The notes under the pieces are model-generated. The model saw only the letters and a program-made list of their open reading frames with translations. It did not search any database and was not told where the DNA came from. Below, in pieces: positions 52,401-64,000 of a stretch of 64,000 nucleotides of DNA (the first letter of the stretch is position 1; each line of letters begins with the position of its first letter). Made by a program: the position numbers and the translations under genes. The DNA is from Ancylostoma caninum (Eukaryota; Nematoda; Chromadorea; Rhabditida; Ancylostomatidae): assembly GCA_037903475.1 (NCBI GenBank), contig JBAJFG010000039.1:992001-1056000 (forward strand). Reading direction: 5' to 3'.

Positions 52401-54901
52401 CCACTTTGGGCGCCGGTGCACCCTTATCACAGCAGTGGACCCGTCCCCCCACTTTGGGCGCCGGTGCACCCTTATCACAGCAGTGGACCCGTCTCCCCCC
52501 ACTTTGGGCGCCGGTGCACCCTTATCACAGCAGTGGACCCGTCCGCCCACTTTGGGCGCCGACGCACCCTTATCACAGCAGTGGACCCGTCTCCCCCCAC
52601 TTTGGGCGCCGCGCACCCTTATCACAGCAGTGGACCCGTCTCCCCCCACTTTGGGCGCCGACGCACCCTTATCACAGCAGTGGACCCGTCTCCCCCCACT
52701 TTGGGCGCCGGCACCCTTATCACAGCAGTGGACCCGTCTCCCCCCACTTTGGGCGCCGACGCACCCTTATCACAGCCGACCCGTCTCCCCCCACGCACAC
52801 CCGTCTCACAGCAGTGGACCCGTCTCCCCCCACTTTGGGCGCCGACGCACCCTTATCACGGTGATGGACCCGTCTCCCCCCACATTGGGCGCCGGCGCAC
52901 CCTTATCACGGTGATGGACCCGTCTCCCCCCACATTTGGCGCTGGCGCACCTTTATCAGAGTGGTGGACCCGTCTCCCCCCACTTTGGGCGCCGGCGCAC
53001 CCTCATCACAGTGGTGGACCCGTCTCCCCGTTCCGGTACTGGTAAATTAAACCTACTCGACCGTTACGATATCGCAGATATCAACTAATGTGTTATCGAT
53101 GTTAGTTCACCGCTCAATACTGATTCGGAAACTGAATGGACTAATTTCGTAACGCTCTGACACACACGTACACTCACAGACAGACAGACTAAGCGCGTTA
53201 TTATAAGTAGTGATTCGAGATGGGAATAGGGGTTCAAATAATCTTTTAGCAGGGATTCCCAGGATTTCTCAGCTTTTTAAGCAGAAAACTCTCAAAATAA
53301 GCTATGTAAAAGGCTCAAGTATGCAAAAATGAGATGAGTGAAATGATGGTGATGATGTATTCATGATATTTTACATGTTATTCTTTTTATTTCACTTCTA
53401 TTACCTTCTACACGTTATATTTGTTTTTGAGTATTTCAAAAATTTTAATCCTGACAAATTTTCTCCACTCAACCAAGTCAACCTAGTTCCTGAAACCATG
53501 ACCTCCGGGCTTCGCACCGCCCTAGCCCCCCCCCCCTCATCTCCAAAAAAAAAATTCTGGAACCACAGCTTCTTCCAGAAATCCCTCAACTCAGATTATT
53601 TTTAGCTTCCCCAGACAGGAAGCCATTTCCTGCCCAATAATCATCACTTGCTTATTGCTACTACGTATTTAATCACCAGGGTAGTTAACAACAGACATCA
53701 TCAAGCACGCGTACCGTAAACTCGTTTCTTATCACGTGTTCATAATAATACCGTAAGTACGAACTCAATCAAGGTACTGTACTCAAAAATCTTGTTACCA
53801 GGGAACAAATGTTGTTCTAGAAACCTACTTTACTAGAGAAATTTACGTAGGCTCAACATTAAATACTATTTTTGTAATGTTGTAGGGTAATTTCTAGTTG
53901 GAACTATGAGCCTTCGATGAATGAATGAAGTTATTGAGGTATTAGTGCAAGGTATGGATTACTAAAAATACTATTCTTATAATGTCCTTAAGCTGTATTC
54001 ACACAAAAATACAAGGTACTAGGAAATTCTTTGAAAAGATGGTATGTGAACCGGAGTAAAAGTTGCGAGAGACTTAACTGTAATAGAAACATTTATGTAC
54101 TTATTACGTATATTACTACACTGTATAATTATGTACATATTACAGTTGTTGTACTTCACATAGGCAGTACACTATGTAAATGGAGATTTCTAGTAAATTA
54201 CCCATTGTGAGAAGTTGAAGGCACTAATCTGAGAGCATGAAGTGATTGATTAGTAAGGATAATATATAATAGTCATATTATTGTCATAAACTGCATAGTA
54301 TATTATTATGTATAGTGCTGATGGGTATATTACACATTATTATACGTAGTTGTATTAAAGTTATGTATTAATCCCATACTATTAAATATATATTAAGTAT
54401 TTCTGTAGTAGAGTTGTAGTAGAATGTGCGCCTGAAATTCAGTACTTACTACTTTACTCTGGACTATTCTGTTGAAAAAAAAACTTGAATTGTGGGAAAA
54501 GTTAGAAAATTTCATAACACTGCGTACATCAGCCCTAAAATCGTCGAAAAGTGGTAAAAAATACAGTAATTTAAAAAAAATTATGGTGTGCTCAAAATAT
54601 GATGGTTGGTGGTCTAAAAACACAGTGGTCAAAAAGGTGTTGATCAAAAAAAATGTGGTGGTCAAAAAATAGGGTGGTCAAAAATGTGGGTGGTCCAAAT
54701 ATGGTAGTCCTAAACATTTACTTAGATCCCAAATCCTATTTTTTTAAGGAAAATGCACAAAAACACCCTTCTGACGATATTTATTTACGAATAAACAGGA
54801 GAATAAACAAACAAACAGATCTGACTCACCTGGACAAGCGTGTTGATCACCTTGTTTAGATCGAGATCACCGTAGTGAACGGATTTTCGCCGCATTACCA
54901 T
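42703..54901 (-). CDS. PP1-type serine/threonine protein phosphatase catalytic subunit
   Basis: A metal-dependent phosphatase of the PP1 family. Eight exons join in frame to 343 residues: 54830-54901, 51566-51692, 51064-51182, 48368-48479, 45894-46070, 45593-45744, 44214-44348, 42703-42840. All metal and catalytic motifs are present: [26 protein letters not shown] (His), RGHQ (His) and [46 protein letters not shown] and [12 protein letters not shown] confirm PP1 rather than PP2A. It differs from canonical PP1 at several usually fixed positions (GNHEVAN for GNHECAS, VRGHQ for CRAHQ) and has a long basic C-terminus (QRRFRRGML). It is thus a diverged nematode PP1, perhaps of the tissue-restricted kind; the latter is inference. 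Introns of up to 3.1 kb hold satellites and other repeats. The ATG follows a bare acceptor by 9 nt. Confidence 0.95.
43238..43353. repeat. Foldback element with CTCCTCGAGGA, copy 2
   Basis: CTCTGCTACACTCCTCGAGG on the left and GCAGTATAGCAGTAGCG on the right match the ends of 17694-17900. It lies in the last phosphatase intron. Confidence 0.65.
46433..46477. repeat. (CT)n microsatellite
   Basis: About 22 CT units in a phosphatase intron. Confidence 0.95.
47205..47490. repeat. Dispersed element, inverted copy of 35085-35340
   Basis: Carries GGCTGTGATTGGTCAATTC at the left end and GTGCGGTGCGGTCGCGTCGC at the right. It lies in a phosphatase intron. Confidence 0.6.
48590..50480. repeat. AT-rich degenerate satellite, period about 115-120 bp
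   Basis: Successive units share the order TACCATA(G/A)TA, TACACCGTAAT, CACTACATTA/CACTATAATA, a CTACTA(C/T)TATGT-like block and TTAATATTA. The period is clearest at 50155-50440. It is interrupted near 49150-49560 by non-repetitive sequence. All frames here (Tyr/Ile-rich) are repeat products. It lies inside the intron between phosphatase exons 3 and 4. Confidence 0.7.
52400..53035. repeat. GC-rich minisatellite, about 13 units of 48-50 bp
   Basis: The unit is ACTTTGGGCGCCGGTGCACC then CTTATCACAGCAGTGGACCC and GTCTCCCCCC. Units vary by small indels and by GGTGATGG for CAGCAGTGG near the right end. Several long frames on both strands run through it only because the unit lacks stops. It lies in the first phosphatase intron. 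Confidence 0.95.
54599..54715. repeat. Short minisatellite GTGGTCAAAAA, about 18 bp unit
   Basis: GGTGGTC(T/A)AAAAA blocks recur about six times with variable spacers. Lys/Val-rich frames here are repeat products. Confidence 0.8.
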
Positions 54902-54910
54902 ATTGGCGGC

Positions 54911-54918
54911 CTGGAATA
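54911..54918 (-). promoter_or_regulatory. Probable spliced-leader acceptor of the phosphatase gene
   Basis: CTTATTCCAG on the minus strand is followed by GCCGCCAATATG, so the start codon lies 9 nt after an unpaired acceptor. Confidence 0.5.
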
Positions 54919-55213
54919 AGACGCGCATTAGACGTATTTTCGAGGATTTGTCGCGATGACGAACGTAGCGGGATAAACATGGATCAAATTCTGGATATAC
55001 GTAAACACGGTTAACATTCGAGACAAATACAACATAGTGAAACTAGCAATAACGCCTTTCCCTTAAATACACTACGTGAGAAGGGGATTAGGACAAGCAG
55101 AGCTTAGCGCGGTTCTCGGAACTCTGATTCCAGGACAAAGTAAAGGACATAAAGTACGACAACAAGCCAAATGACAACCTTTGACCAAATGACATGTGTT
55201 CATAGAAAGTTAC

Positions 55214-55344
55214 CGGAGCATGAAATGTACTTGTTGACGAAAGCGAATGCCTAGTTCGTTGGAAAAACTATCATTTAGAGAGACGGCAGCCCAAGCGATC
55301 GCCAGGATGCCAGCAAAAACGCAGTAGAAAAGAGCACAGTTCAG
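55214..55344 (-). CDS. Orphan candidate exon with a membrane segment
   Basis: On the minus strand a TTTACAG acceptor and a CCG|GTAACT donor bound a frame with LFYCVFAGILAIAWAAVSLN, a good transmembrane helix, followed by a polar stretch, NELGIRFRQQVHFMLR. It probably belongs to a membrane-protein gene whose other exons I could not find. It could also be chance. Confidence 0.35.
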
Positions 55345-57960
55345 CTGTAAAGGGTCTAGGATTAGTACTTCCAAGCCGCCAATTAAGGCGCTATGGCAGC
55401 TACCAAAAAATCTCATTAAGGCCATTAGTGACCTCTTGGCTTTGCGTAGTAACAGAGGCTCATAATGGAAGTAAGTAAAGAAGGAAAGAGTAGTACTCAC
55501 AGGTGGACTGAAATGAAGCCCTCGAGAGGGGAGGGAGGATGACTAGTGGAGGCGTTCCACCTTAGATGACATTAATCCGGTACAATAAGGCGAATTGCCA
55601 CCAGAATTAGGTGAAATTTCCAGAATCCATTAAAGGCAATGAGATACTACTCGGCCGCCAACAGGTGATATTCCAGAAATTTCTAGGAAACGGATAATTC
55701 CGCACAGCTTATACACCTACTCAACTTGAGGAACGCCTCTCTTACTGCTTTACGACACCAATTTCTACCTTACCTTGATACTTCCTGGAGATATCCATGA
55801 CGTCGGAGGGTGAAAAATTAAAGAATGCACAAATTCCAGGAGTATATTTGACTGGAAGAGTTATCAATTCTCGCTGACACCTTCAGAAAGAGCACTATTC
55901 AGAGGCTGAGGGGATGATTCATAGAATTACTAGTCTGTTAAGAAATGGTGTGGGAAATAGGGAGAACTGGCTTTTACCATCACCGCCTGACCCATGAAGA
56001 CGAGCAAAAAAACAACACACTACTTTTTTCACTTCTTTCCTTGAACCAGAATCAAAAATAGTAGACAAAATACCGCGCAAAAATGAGAGAATAGAATAAA
56101 ACCATCTCAAATGAATTTTCGAAGAATAACAAAGCACCAAAAATTATGAAGGAAAAATAGTTCAGGCGAACTTTGAGAAGGGTAAAATTTTGCGGAAGAA
56201 TCCCAAGCTTCCTGTTCATTCAGACTGGACGAGTTTCTCGGACAAACATGAGAGATTTCCGCAATTCTATCTCCACATGCAGATGCTGGCTGAGACGAGT
56301 AGAATGCGTAAAGATTTTTATTTCTGCCAAGATAACTCGTCCATTCCGCGAACACTGGAGAGCGAAAGGTTTTTCGGGAAAATTCATAGATTTGGTCGCA
56401 GGAGATAAAGAAATTTCCCGTAAAAGGAAGAAAAGCCAATAATGGAGTAATGGAGTAATAGTTACCGCAGTAAAGAACAAATAAGTAGAAACGTCTGGAA
56501 GTATAGGCAAACAAAAAAAAACAATCGTATTCACGATACTGCGTTTGTGCTCTTACGCAACAAAATAAGACTTGTGAGAGGAAAAATACCGGGAACTCCG
56601 CCCCTTCTCATCCGGATACAGCCGGGATGAGAAGAGGCGGAGTTCCCGGTATTTTTAGAGGGTTCTAGGCATGGCTAGAAGGTCGTCATGATGTCATGAT
56701 GAGATCCAATCCATCTTCATTATTATAATTATTTGTTTATTTAACCCTCCTAGAGACCCCGCAGAACGGCCAGGATCGGTCCAGGAAGAAGCGAAAAAAA
56801 ACGAGCTTAGTGGTTAAAACTGGCGATATCCTTATTATTCCAATTAGTTATTTATTTGGCGAACCACAGAGCTCAAATGGTCAGATGACCTTGCAAATTC
56901 TTCAGAATCGGACCAAAAAAAAAAAGAAAAAAAAATAGGAATAAATATAGAGTTTAACTGCTAGGATTGCAGAAAACAAAAAAATTCTTAATTATTACAG
57001 TAGGTCGCCAAAAAAGGAGGAAATGAAATTATTAATTGGTAGAAACCAAAAAAAAACACAACTGTCTTAATATAAAAATTGCATAAAAATAATATTAAAT
57101 GACAAAAGAAGGGGGGAGGGCACGAGCATTAGGGAGACAACCGGAGGACTAAGGCTAGGACGAGGGAGTGAGTGAGGTAGGGGCGAAAAATTTCAGTGCA
57201 TCCGTACCAGCATCAATTTCAACTGACACAGCGAATTCTACTTTCGCTCCGCCCCTATGACATAACTTCTGACATCTGACGAGCGACCATTGGTCATAAT
57301 TTTAGCCATGGAGCGTCGCATCGTCGAAGAACTAGTTGGTGCCAGCCCAGCCAGCGAGAGACGAGTTATGCACTTTGAAGCAAAACGTTCTAGTTGAAGC
57401 CGGCTAGTCAAACTCTAGAAGAGGGGGGTATCCATAGAAGCGGCTTGTTTACACATTTGTTTACTTGTTTACTTGTTTATTTATTTGTTCCACATTGTGC
57501 CGTGACGAAATTCGCCGCATTTTTAGCAATCTCACTCTTAGGAGTAGAGCTTCTTCATCAAACCGAGAACCTAAAAATGTTGCTTGGTGCCATAAAAATC
57601 TTATTTGTTCTTCTATTTATTTATTTGTTTATTTGTTTATTTAGTGATTTGGTGGCGCAAACGGGCCTGCTACACCATAAATCTCAAGAACAAAATTTCC
57701 GCCTGATCTTTGCCTTGGAGAGCTATGTACGTTACATCCTAGGTCAGGATGCGTCACTAAGGTTACCCAGGGTAAACGTGCTGACACCTACGTTGAGAAT
57801 GGGTAAATTTGAGGGCGTTAACACATCTACCCAAGATAATTATTAGTGGTCCATGATCGAGAAAATCAGTTTATTTCGGTCTGTGATGTGATTTTTGAAG
57901 GATTACTGTAAGTATACGGTAGGTATCGATTTATCTATACGTATCTACCTAGGTATCTAA
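55345..57960. other. No gene recognised; AT-rich with TTTA-type repeats
   Basis: Includes the perfect hairpin at 56582-56656 and repeated TTGTTTATTTATTTG tracts at 57450-57650 that create a long but non-credible frame. Confidence 0.45.
56582..56656. repeat. Near-perfect 75 bp hairpin
   Basis: The left arm AAAAATACCGGGAACTCCGC continues CCCTTCTCATCC. The right arm is its reverse complement with one mismatch, around a 10 bp loop. Confidence 0.93.
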
Positions 57961-57980
57961 TTGTTTACCCTGAGATTTTC

Positions 57981-58275
57981 TCTATATCAGGAAAGATTAT
58001 GCTATTCCAGGAGAGGGGAAGAAAAAGAGAGAGAGAGGAAGAAAAGGAGAAACCATGGAGGAAAGAAAGTTGCTTCGAACTTCAAAAAAAGCTACTTGTC
58101 TTCGTGCAAGGAGAGGTTTTCAAGCATCTTGCCTTTAATTCCTACGACATACCAGAGAACAGACAGGAATATGTTACAATCAATAGGAACTGAAGCCGAT
58201 AGGCGTTACACTGGATTTGCACAGCAGTATGAGAGTTATCCAGGCAACAATGGAACTATCGACAGAACTAATTAA
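57981..58275 (+). CDS. Weak candidate exon
   Basis: After a CTATATCAG acceptor-like site one frame runs to 58275. It ends IGTEADRRYTGFAQQYESYP then NNGTIDRTN and a stop, with fairly ordinary amino-acid use. The first half is a purine-rich KREREEEKEK tract. No partner exon or family was recognised. Confidence 0.2.
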
Positions 58276-59045
58276 ATGGTAGAGGGCAAGCACGAAGTGA
58301 CTCACAGCAGAGGCGGTATTTGTGACAGATTGACGTAGATCCATCAGTACATTCCAGAAACTTATTCCATATAAAGAATTGTACTCATAAAGAGTGATAG
58401 GGGATTCCTAGGATGGAAAAACAATCGAGGTGAGAATAGCGATGTGGAAAGTACACTCAGTTTCAGCACAGCACAGTTGGTTGGCATTGTCACACCTGAG
58501 AAACAAGGAAAAACGAGAAAGCCGTAGTTCCGGGCTTTGTGTGGAACCTGTTCCACATTCGGGATTCACACAAGAAAATAACAGCTTCAGCACAGAAATC
58601 CACCGAAAACGTCCTCGTCCCACTCAACAGCGGGAGGTGGACGAGTTTTCTGATCACCTGCCATGTCGCCACTTTGCCAAGCAATAAAATCGGCGGGAAT
58701 ACGGCGACGACAACGACGACCCGAAAAGTGGGGTAAATATTTGCCAACGTCTATTTTCACGCCAACTAATGCACATATTAGGTAACCGAAGTGTTTTTAC
58801 TGTTGAGTTTTACTCTTGACTATCGATTTTTCGTGACGAGTTGGACGAGTTTTGAGGGATTAGAGAGGTTTCGTAACCTGGTTTGAGGGATGTTTTGTGG
58901 CAGGTGTCGATTGGAAGCAGATTACTGTTGATAAAAAGTTCCTAAGCATGAAAGCGCAAATTCAAATCCAATTTATTCCGCGAATTTTCAATCCTCTCTT
59001 CCCGGAACCCTTCTATTGAGAGAAAAAACTGAAAAATAAGCTTTC

Positions 59046-59762
59046 TTGCTGTGCCGCGCCCGCGGTTGTGCCCCCATTTTCCCACCGTTGTTCACCCGAT
59101 TGCAATGTGCGCCTTCAGTTATTCCACCGCTAGCTCACCGTTGGCCTCCGTCTGGTGCCTGTCCCAATAATCCCGCGGTTAACCCACCACTTGTTCCAAT
59201 AATCCCACGGTTAACCCACCACTGTCCCCAGCTTGTCCCACACTTGACTCTTAATTATGTTGTCTGGCCACAATTATTATCTCACCGTTAGCCCTCCAAT
59301 GTTCCACGATTATTCTATCGTTATTTGCCCTATGATGATAGCTGACCGCTCCCACCATTAGCCTACGGTTTTCCTCAGTTGTCCCACGGTTGTCTCCCAG
59401 TTACCCCACACCTCTCCCCCGATTATGGTGTCCGCTCGCAATGGCTAAACCGTCAGCCCCTGAAGGTCACTGTTGCCCTTAGCCCAATGTTGCCCCACTG
59501 TTGTCCCACGGCTGTCTCCCGCTTATCCCACATCTCTCACCCGATTATGGTGCCCATCCGTACCTATCGGAGCATTTGCCCTCCAATGTTCCTCGATTAT
59601 CCCGTCGCTGTTTCCCCTGTTCTGTCTGCCCCCCCCCTCACCTTACTGTTGGCCCACTGTTGTACCCCGTTAACCCACGATTATCTCCAGCTTATCCCAC
59701 GGTTGTCCCCCGATTGTGGTGTCTACCGCCACTTCTCCGAGCCCTCTGCGGTTGTTATCTGA
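59046..59762. repeat. Pyrimidine-rich degenerate repeat with CCCACGGTTGT units
   Basis: CCCACGGTTGTC, CCCACCACTGTCCC and CCGTTAACCCACC-like phrases recur every 20-40 bp. A longer phrase ending CCCCGATTATGGTGTCC recurs near 59420, 59545 and 59720. Pro-rich frames on the plus strand result from this. Confidence 0.7.
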
Positions 59763-60155
59763 TCTGAAAATCCTTGGAAAATCCCCGGATTTCGTGATAA
59801 AATCATCCGAATTTGCCTACTGCAATTCGGGACACCAAAATTTACCCTCGAAAACCCCAAAATAGCCCGCCATGGCCCCACAGGTGGCCAGCGCTGGGCG
59901 GTCCTTTTGGCCGCTATTGACGTGCCTGATTTTAAACGAGGGATAAGCATATGTACATAAATCCTGGACACTTTTCTTATCCGTATCCTATCTCTAAATA
60001 AGTGAAACATATATGTGTTTTCTTCGAAAGTCTCCACTAACACCAGATAAATCTGGGTTACGTAGCCTAAAGCTAATCTTAGTGTTCATGAAATCCAAGG
60101 AAATACAGCTGTGTTCTGACCTATACAGATTATTCTGGATAAAAACAAGCTTCAG

Positions 60156-60462
60156 CGTCAATGTTTTGATCAAACCAGCAAACGATAAGCCACATGCTCT
60201 CCATTCGACAAAAGCAACAAAGTACGGAACGACAGGCGCCGCTCAGCACAATGAATATTCCGACAACGAGTCAGAGAACGCTCAAAAATTAGGGAAACTG
60301 GTAGGTTCCTATGATTTTTTTCCCTAGCACGCATTGTTATCGATGCAACAGAGGGTTTCTCTGCAAGAAAGTGCACAGGGCTTCCGTCAAAGAATGGGAG
60401 GAACAAGAGCTCATCCAGGAATATCATGTATCCAGAAATGGCAGCAGCAGTGGCTCAACTAA
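60156..60462 (+). CDS. Candidate last two exons of an unidentified gene
   Basis: Exon 60156-60300 follows TTCAG and reads KPANDKPHALHSTKATKYG then QHNEYSDNESENAQKLGKL, ending in phase 0 at CTG|GTAGGT. After a 51 bp intron (typical nematode size, GCAACAG acceptor), exon 60352-60462 continues RVSLQESAQGFRQRMGGTRA and ends QKWQQQWLN with a stop. The join keeps frame and gives a plausible coiled-coil segment. No upstream exon was found and the family is not recognised. Confidence 0.35.
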
Positions 60463-61079
60463 TCAAAGGAGCAATTTGGCACAATCTGATATAAGTACCA
60501 GGTGTGAAATCGTTTCGAATCCCTGGGATAATTCCTGGGTTGTGCTTAAAAGCAGCTGTTCATCACATGATCTGTTGTACGCTCAAAATAACTGAATCTA
60601 AGCAAATGTCGAGTTGTAGGGGCTTTGCAGAACTTTTCCACGTCCTGTCCAGAAAGATGCTGAGGCGTCAGAAGCTGAAAGATCACATAAATATCCAAGT
60701 AACGGCATTGTTTTTACAGCGTTTCGACTTCCTACTTGTTCAATAGCCTCAAGGCGCTCTAAAGTATAAAAAAAAGCTTTGGAAACGTAAATTACAATTC
60801 GAATTTTTCCTCTTTTTAAATTGCCGAACTGGGCAATGAACCTAAGTTTTGAATGTGACTCAGCGGATTTCTAGCAGGAAGAATATGAATATGGGAAAAA
60901 TAAAAATATTCTGTTAGAAAAATAGAAAGAGTAGAGGGAAGACAATTTAGGAATTATTATATTTCTGGAAAACTGCCAATTCCTTGAGAAAAAATGCAGA
61001 GGATGCAACCAATGAATAGCCAAGAGCGAAATGTCAGTTATGTGACTCAGATTTTGTAGAATCACATCATCAGAAATAC

Positions 61080-61260
61080 ATGTATATAAATAAATATGAA
61101 TAAGAAATACAGCATAGCAATAATATATAATATATAATAATATATAATACATAATATATAATATATAATAAAATAGCAATAATATATATAATGATATATT
61201 GTATAAAATACATATAATAATATAACATTAAAAATACACATATAGATAAGTACAAATAAA
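61080..61260. repeat. AT-rich simple repeat (TATAATA)
   Basis: Irregular ATATAATA units. The Tyr/Ile-rich minus frames are artefacts of it. Confidence 0.9.
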
Positions 61261-62816
61261 AAACGATGTGTAATAATATTTTTCACTTTTGGGAGTCGCA
61301 GAGTTGTACAGGCAAATTTATTTATTATTATTTATTTCATTTTATTTTCACTTATTATTACTATTACCGTTATTCGTAGTTGTTATTTATTTGTTTACTC
61401 GTTTATTCATTTACATATTTAGTTAATTCATTTATGCTGAGGTGTTTCAAGAAGTTCACACAGAGATTCAAGAAATGCTCCAGCGGAATGGGTCACGAGT
61501 AGACCATAGAAAAGCAGTGGAAAATCGCAGTATTAGACATTTTTTCTTGTTCTTTTGTATTATTTTACAAAATCATGTTCCTTCGAGAAAGGAGGATCTT
61601 CTGCTAGGATAATAAACCAAAAATTAAGGCGAAATCTAGGAAAAAGTGGAAGAAAGGCCGTTGAAGCGCTTGAAAAGGAGGAAAAAGCCCGATGCTAGCC
61701 GTGGGCGTTGACACGCTGTCAAATGTAAATCAGCCACGAATCGCCTCTCAAAAACAGCCATGAATTAAAAACAGCCATGATGTGCTGCTGCGTTTGACAA
61801 AGGCCCGCGGATCGACGGAAAACAGCCGCGGAAGTCTCATAGCACCATGTCAGGCCGGCGCAGACCTGTCCGATGCGCCAGGAAATGAGCCGCACTTGTT
61901 TCTTGCAACCATCGACAACGCAACACAAAAACTACACATAATTACGCGGCGTAATACACTGAGTGGAGGCTTCCCTTGTTTTCGAGTTCTGTGGGCGGAG
62001 CATCTATGAAAAATGAGGGAGAAAAATGGAACAAAGGAGGAAAAGATAGAGAAGAAAAAAGGAAAGACAAAAGTAGGATCCATACTTGAAGCACACTCAG
62101 CTGGTCAACAGCTCATACATAACTAGCCGGTTTCTCCCAAGCCACTGCAAAACGCAGAATTAAACAGACAAACAAAATACGCTAGAAAGAAGTAAGAACC
62201 TCTCTGTTTCTCTGCTGCCTCCACCCGCCAACACTCTCTCGCCCTGAAACCACGTCAAGGGGTATTAGTGTATTCAAAAGCGTTTTCGGAGCATCGATCA
62301 TGGCAACATTCAAAAACGTCGGCTGTCACCGATTTGAAGGACACGTGCACGATGGACAGCTTAGACTATTAGCGCCGCAAAAAGCGTCACTTTCTAAAGG
62401 GAGGCAGTGAAAGTGGCCTTTGCAAGCGACTTCTACGAAATAACCAGAGATTAACGTTTCATTTTTTTCGAACTGTCGATCATTCAAATAACACGAAAAT
62501 CTATTTTTCCTATTTTAACTCGATTTCGAAACTAGTGCGGTCAAAATCTTGTTTTCAAAGGTGGTCCAATGATCAAATAATGATAATGTTTAATGTGTTT
62601 AAACAAATAACAACAAAAACAAATAATGTGTTTAAAAATTCTTATTGAAGATAATATTCTTGTTGAAAATTCATATGCGTATTGGAGATATATGCATAAC
62701 TAAGAAAATCCAAATATTTTCAGGATGTTTTTACAGGATTGCATGTCTTCTTCTCGGGTGAAAAGTAATCAATGCTCAGAAAATTTCCAAATTTTATACA
62801 GAAATGGATGAATGAG

Positions 62817-62870
62817 TCGAATGAATGAATGAATGAATGAATGAATGAACGAATGAATGAATGAATGAAT
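62817..62870. repeat. (GAAT)n microsatellite
   Basis: About 13 ATGA units with one CGAA variant. Confidence 0.95.
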
Positions 62871-64000
62871 CGAAAATCTTATTAACATATCTTGAAAACG
62901 AGTTCATAGCATAAGGGCCCCTCGGGAGTCTCCCTGGAAATCTAGCACTTCCTTGAATGAATTTTTTTCCCACAAATGCTCTGCAAATTTACAGCTCTCT
63001 CTTATCTGATAATCGTTTTTCAGTGCTTAAAAGGGCGTTTTGGCAAGTGATTACGAAACAGATGAATTTTATCAGCATATGACATGATCTGACACTATGG
63101 CAGGTGAATTCTGAAAGAAATTTGCTGCAGAGATCCCTTATGAAGAAAAGTAAGCACATAGTCACCATTTTTGGATCAACAAGACGTCCGTAATGACATA
63201 CCTCACCATAGACGGACGTCCGGTTCCAATGATACTACTGTCGGGGAGCATACGCAAGTGAAGAAGGTGGTGTGTGTGTGCCCAAAAAGCCATTAGAAAA
63301 ACCATTAAAATCCATGCAGATAAGACGCGTTTGTGAGAGTTCACGGAGAGGCGTCACGGGCCGACGCGATTTTGCAGACTGCACAACGGATCTGATGTTT
63401 TGAATGATGCTGCGTCACGTCGCCTCTTCCGCGTTCGAAACGCTGAGAGGGAGCTGCGCCTCCCTCCTTTGAAGTGATTCTCGAAAGCGCGAAGAACTGC
63501 CACCAACATCGTTGCCGACCAGCAAAACAACATGAAATGTAAATGACGTGATGGCTCGTTTGGCCTCGGGCCAATATTTTGACTGTGGAGCGCTGTACGT
63601 GACTCATTCATACGTCCGAAAGTATAAATGTGACTCTACAGTTTGCAGTATGTAGAAGAAGAAGTGTGTGGCTGGTAAGAATATTTATTTATTTGTTTGT
63701 TTATTTACTTTTTCGACACAGTATTCTAACTATCCAGAAAGAAAATTCTTAATCGAAAGTGTGGAAAGAGAAATCCGTTCTCCCTCCTCCTCCTCTTTTG
63801 AACTTATTGATTTATTTCCATTTTTTTTTGTAAAAATCACAAAAAAAAAACAAGAGTAATCTGACAGTTTGCAAAGAACACGTTCATTACAGATGATCAA
63901 AAATACACAATTACACACGTGACCCGACAACTCGTCCAAAGCGGCCCTTGCTCCGGCCGTTCTACTCGTAGTATCTGTGGGCTTACCACTTATGTCATGA

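Larger units (their letters stand above)
60463..64000. other. No gene recognised; AT-rich and short-repeat rich
   Basis: Contains a TATAA-type low-complexity stretch (61080-61260), TTTATTTA tracts (61315-61440), an ATGA repeat (62817-62870) and a TTTATTTG tract near 63685. Frames are short and without family resemblance. Confidence 0.45.

Noticed and set aside
52187..52864. 225-codon plus-strand frame
   Set aside because: Almost all of it is the 48-50 bp minisatellite. Its overlapping frames are equally open and it lies in a phosphatase intron.
57394..57846. 150-codon plus-strand frame with Leu/Phe-rich segments
   Set aside because: It has a TTG start, and its hydrophobic stretches come from TTTATTTG simple repeats. 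No splice context or homology recognised.
59379..59767. Pro/Ser-rich frames around 59.4-59.8 kb
   Set aside because: Generated by the degenerate CCCACGGTTGT repeat; neighbouring frames are equally open.
61062..61286. Tyr/Ile-rich minus frames resembling membrane peptides
   Set aside because: Product of the TATAATA simple repeat.

Overview
This window is nematode nuclear DNA. Every gene is broken into many short exons by GT..AG introns, the acceptors follow the nematode TTTNCAG pattern, and at least three start codons sit just after a naked acceptor of the kind used for spliced-leader trans-splicing. Long introns full of inverted-repeat elements, plus the gene content, suggest a strongylid (hookworm-like) worm; that placement is inference. 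I see no bacterial operons, CRISPR arrays, rRNA or convincing tRNA genes.

Layout. 0-7.5 kb: a 550 bp pure AC microsatellite, then a probable small secreted-protein gene (start 3863). 7.9-11.1 kb (+): a complete 11-exon gene for mitochondrial ribosomal protein S35. 11.7-13.8 kb (-): an 8-exon gene for an unrecognised 222-residue protein made of two homologous blocks with matching intron positions. 14-17.1 kb: no gene seen. 17.15-21.56 kb (-): a complete 13-exon REPS-type EH-domain gene. 24.4-25.0 kb (+): a 4-exon gene for a small basic protein. 26.6-27.7 kb: a compact Penelope-like element, GIY-YIG ORF included, bounded by about 160 bp inverted repeats that each carry a hammerhead-ribozyme-like core. 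29.2-34.2 kb (+): a tau-tubulin-kinase-like (TTBK/CK1) kinase with a KEKEK tail. 38.3-38.6 kb (-): a broken or mis-sequenced coding piece. 38.9-41.9 kb: two about 1 kb non-autonomous DNA elements. 42.7-54.9 kb (-): a complete 8-exon PP1-type phosphatase gene stretched over 12.2 kb by repeat-filled introns. 55-64 kb: mostly repeats, with two candidate coding pieces.

The genes do not form a pathway: they are separate housekeeping or signalling genes (mitochondrial translation, endocytic adaptor, Ser/Thr kinase, Ser/Thr phosphatase). What marks the window is the density of short foldback families, several with two to four copies here and many lying inside introns. Exon coordinates were read by eye; where reading frame adds up across all exons (S35, two-block protein, REPS, small basic protein, PP1) I trust them, elsewhere the ends are approximate.
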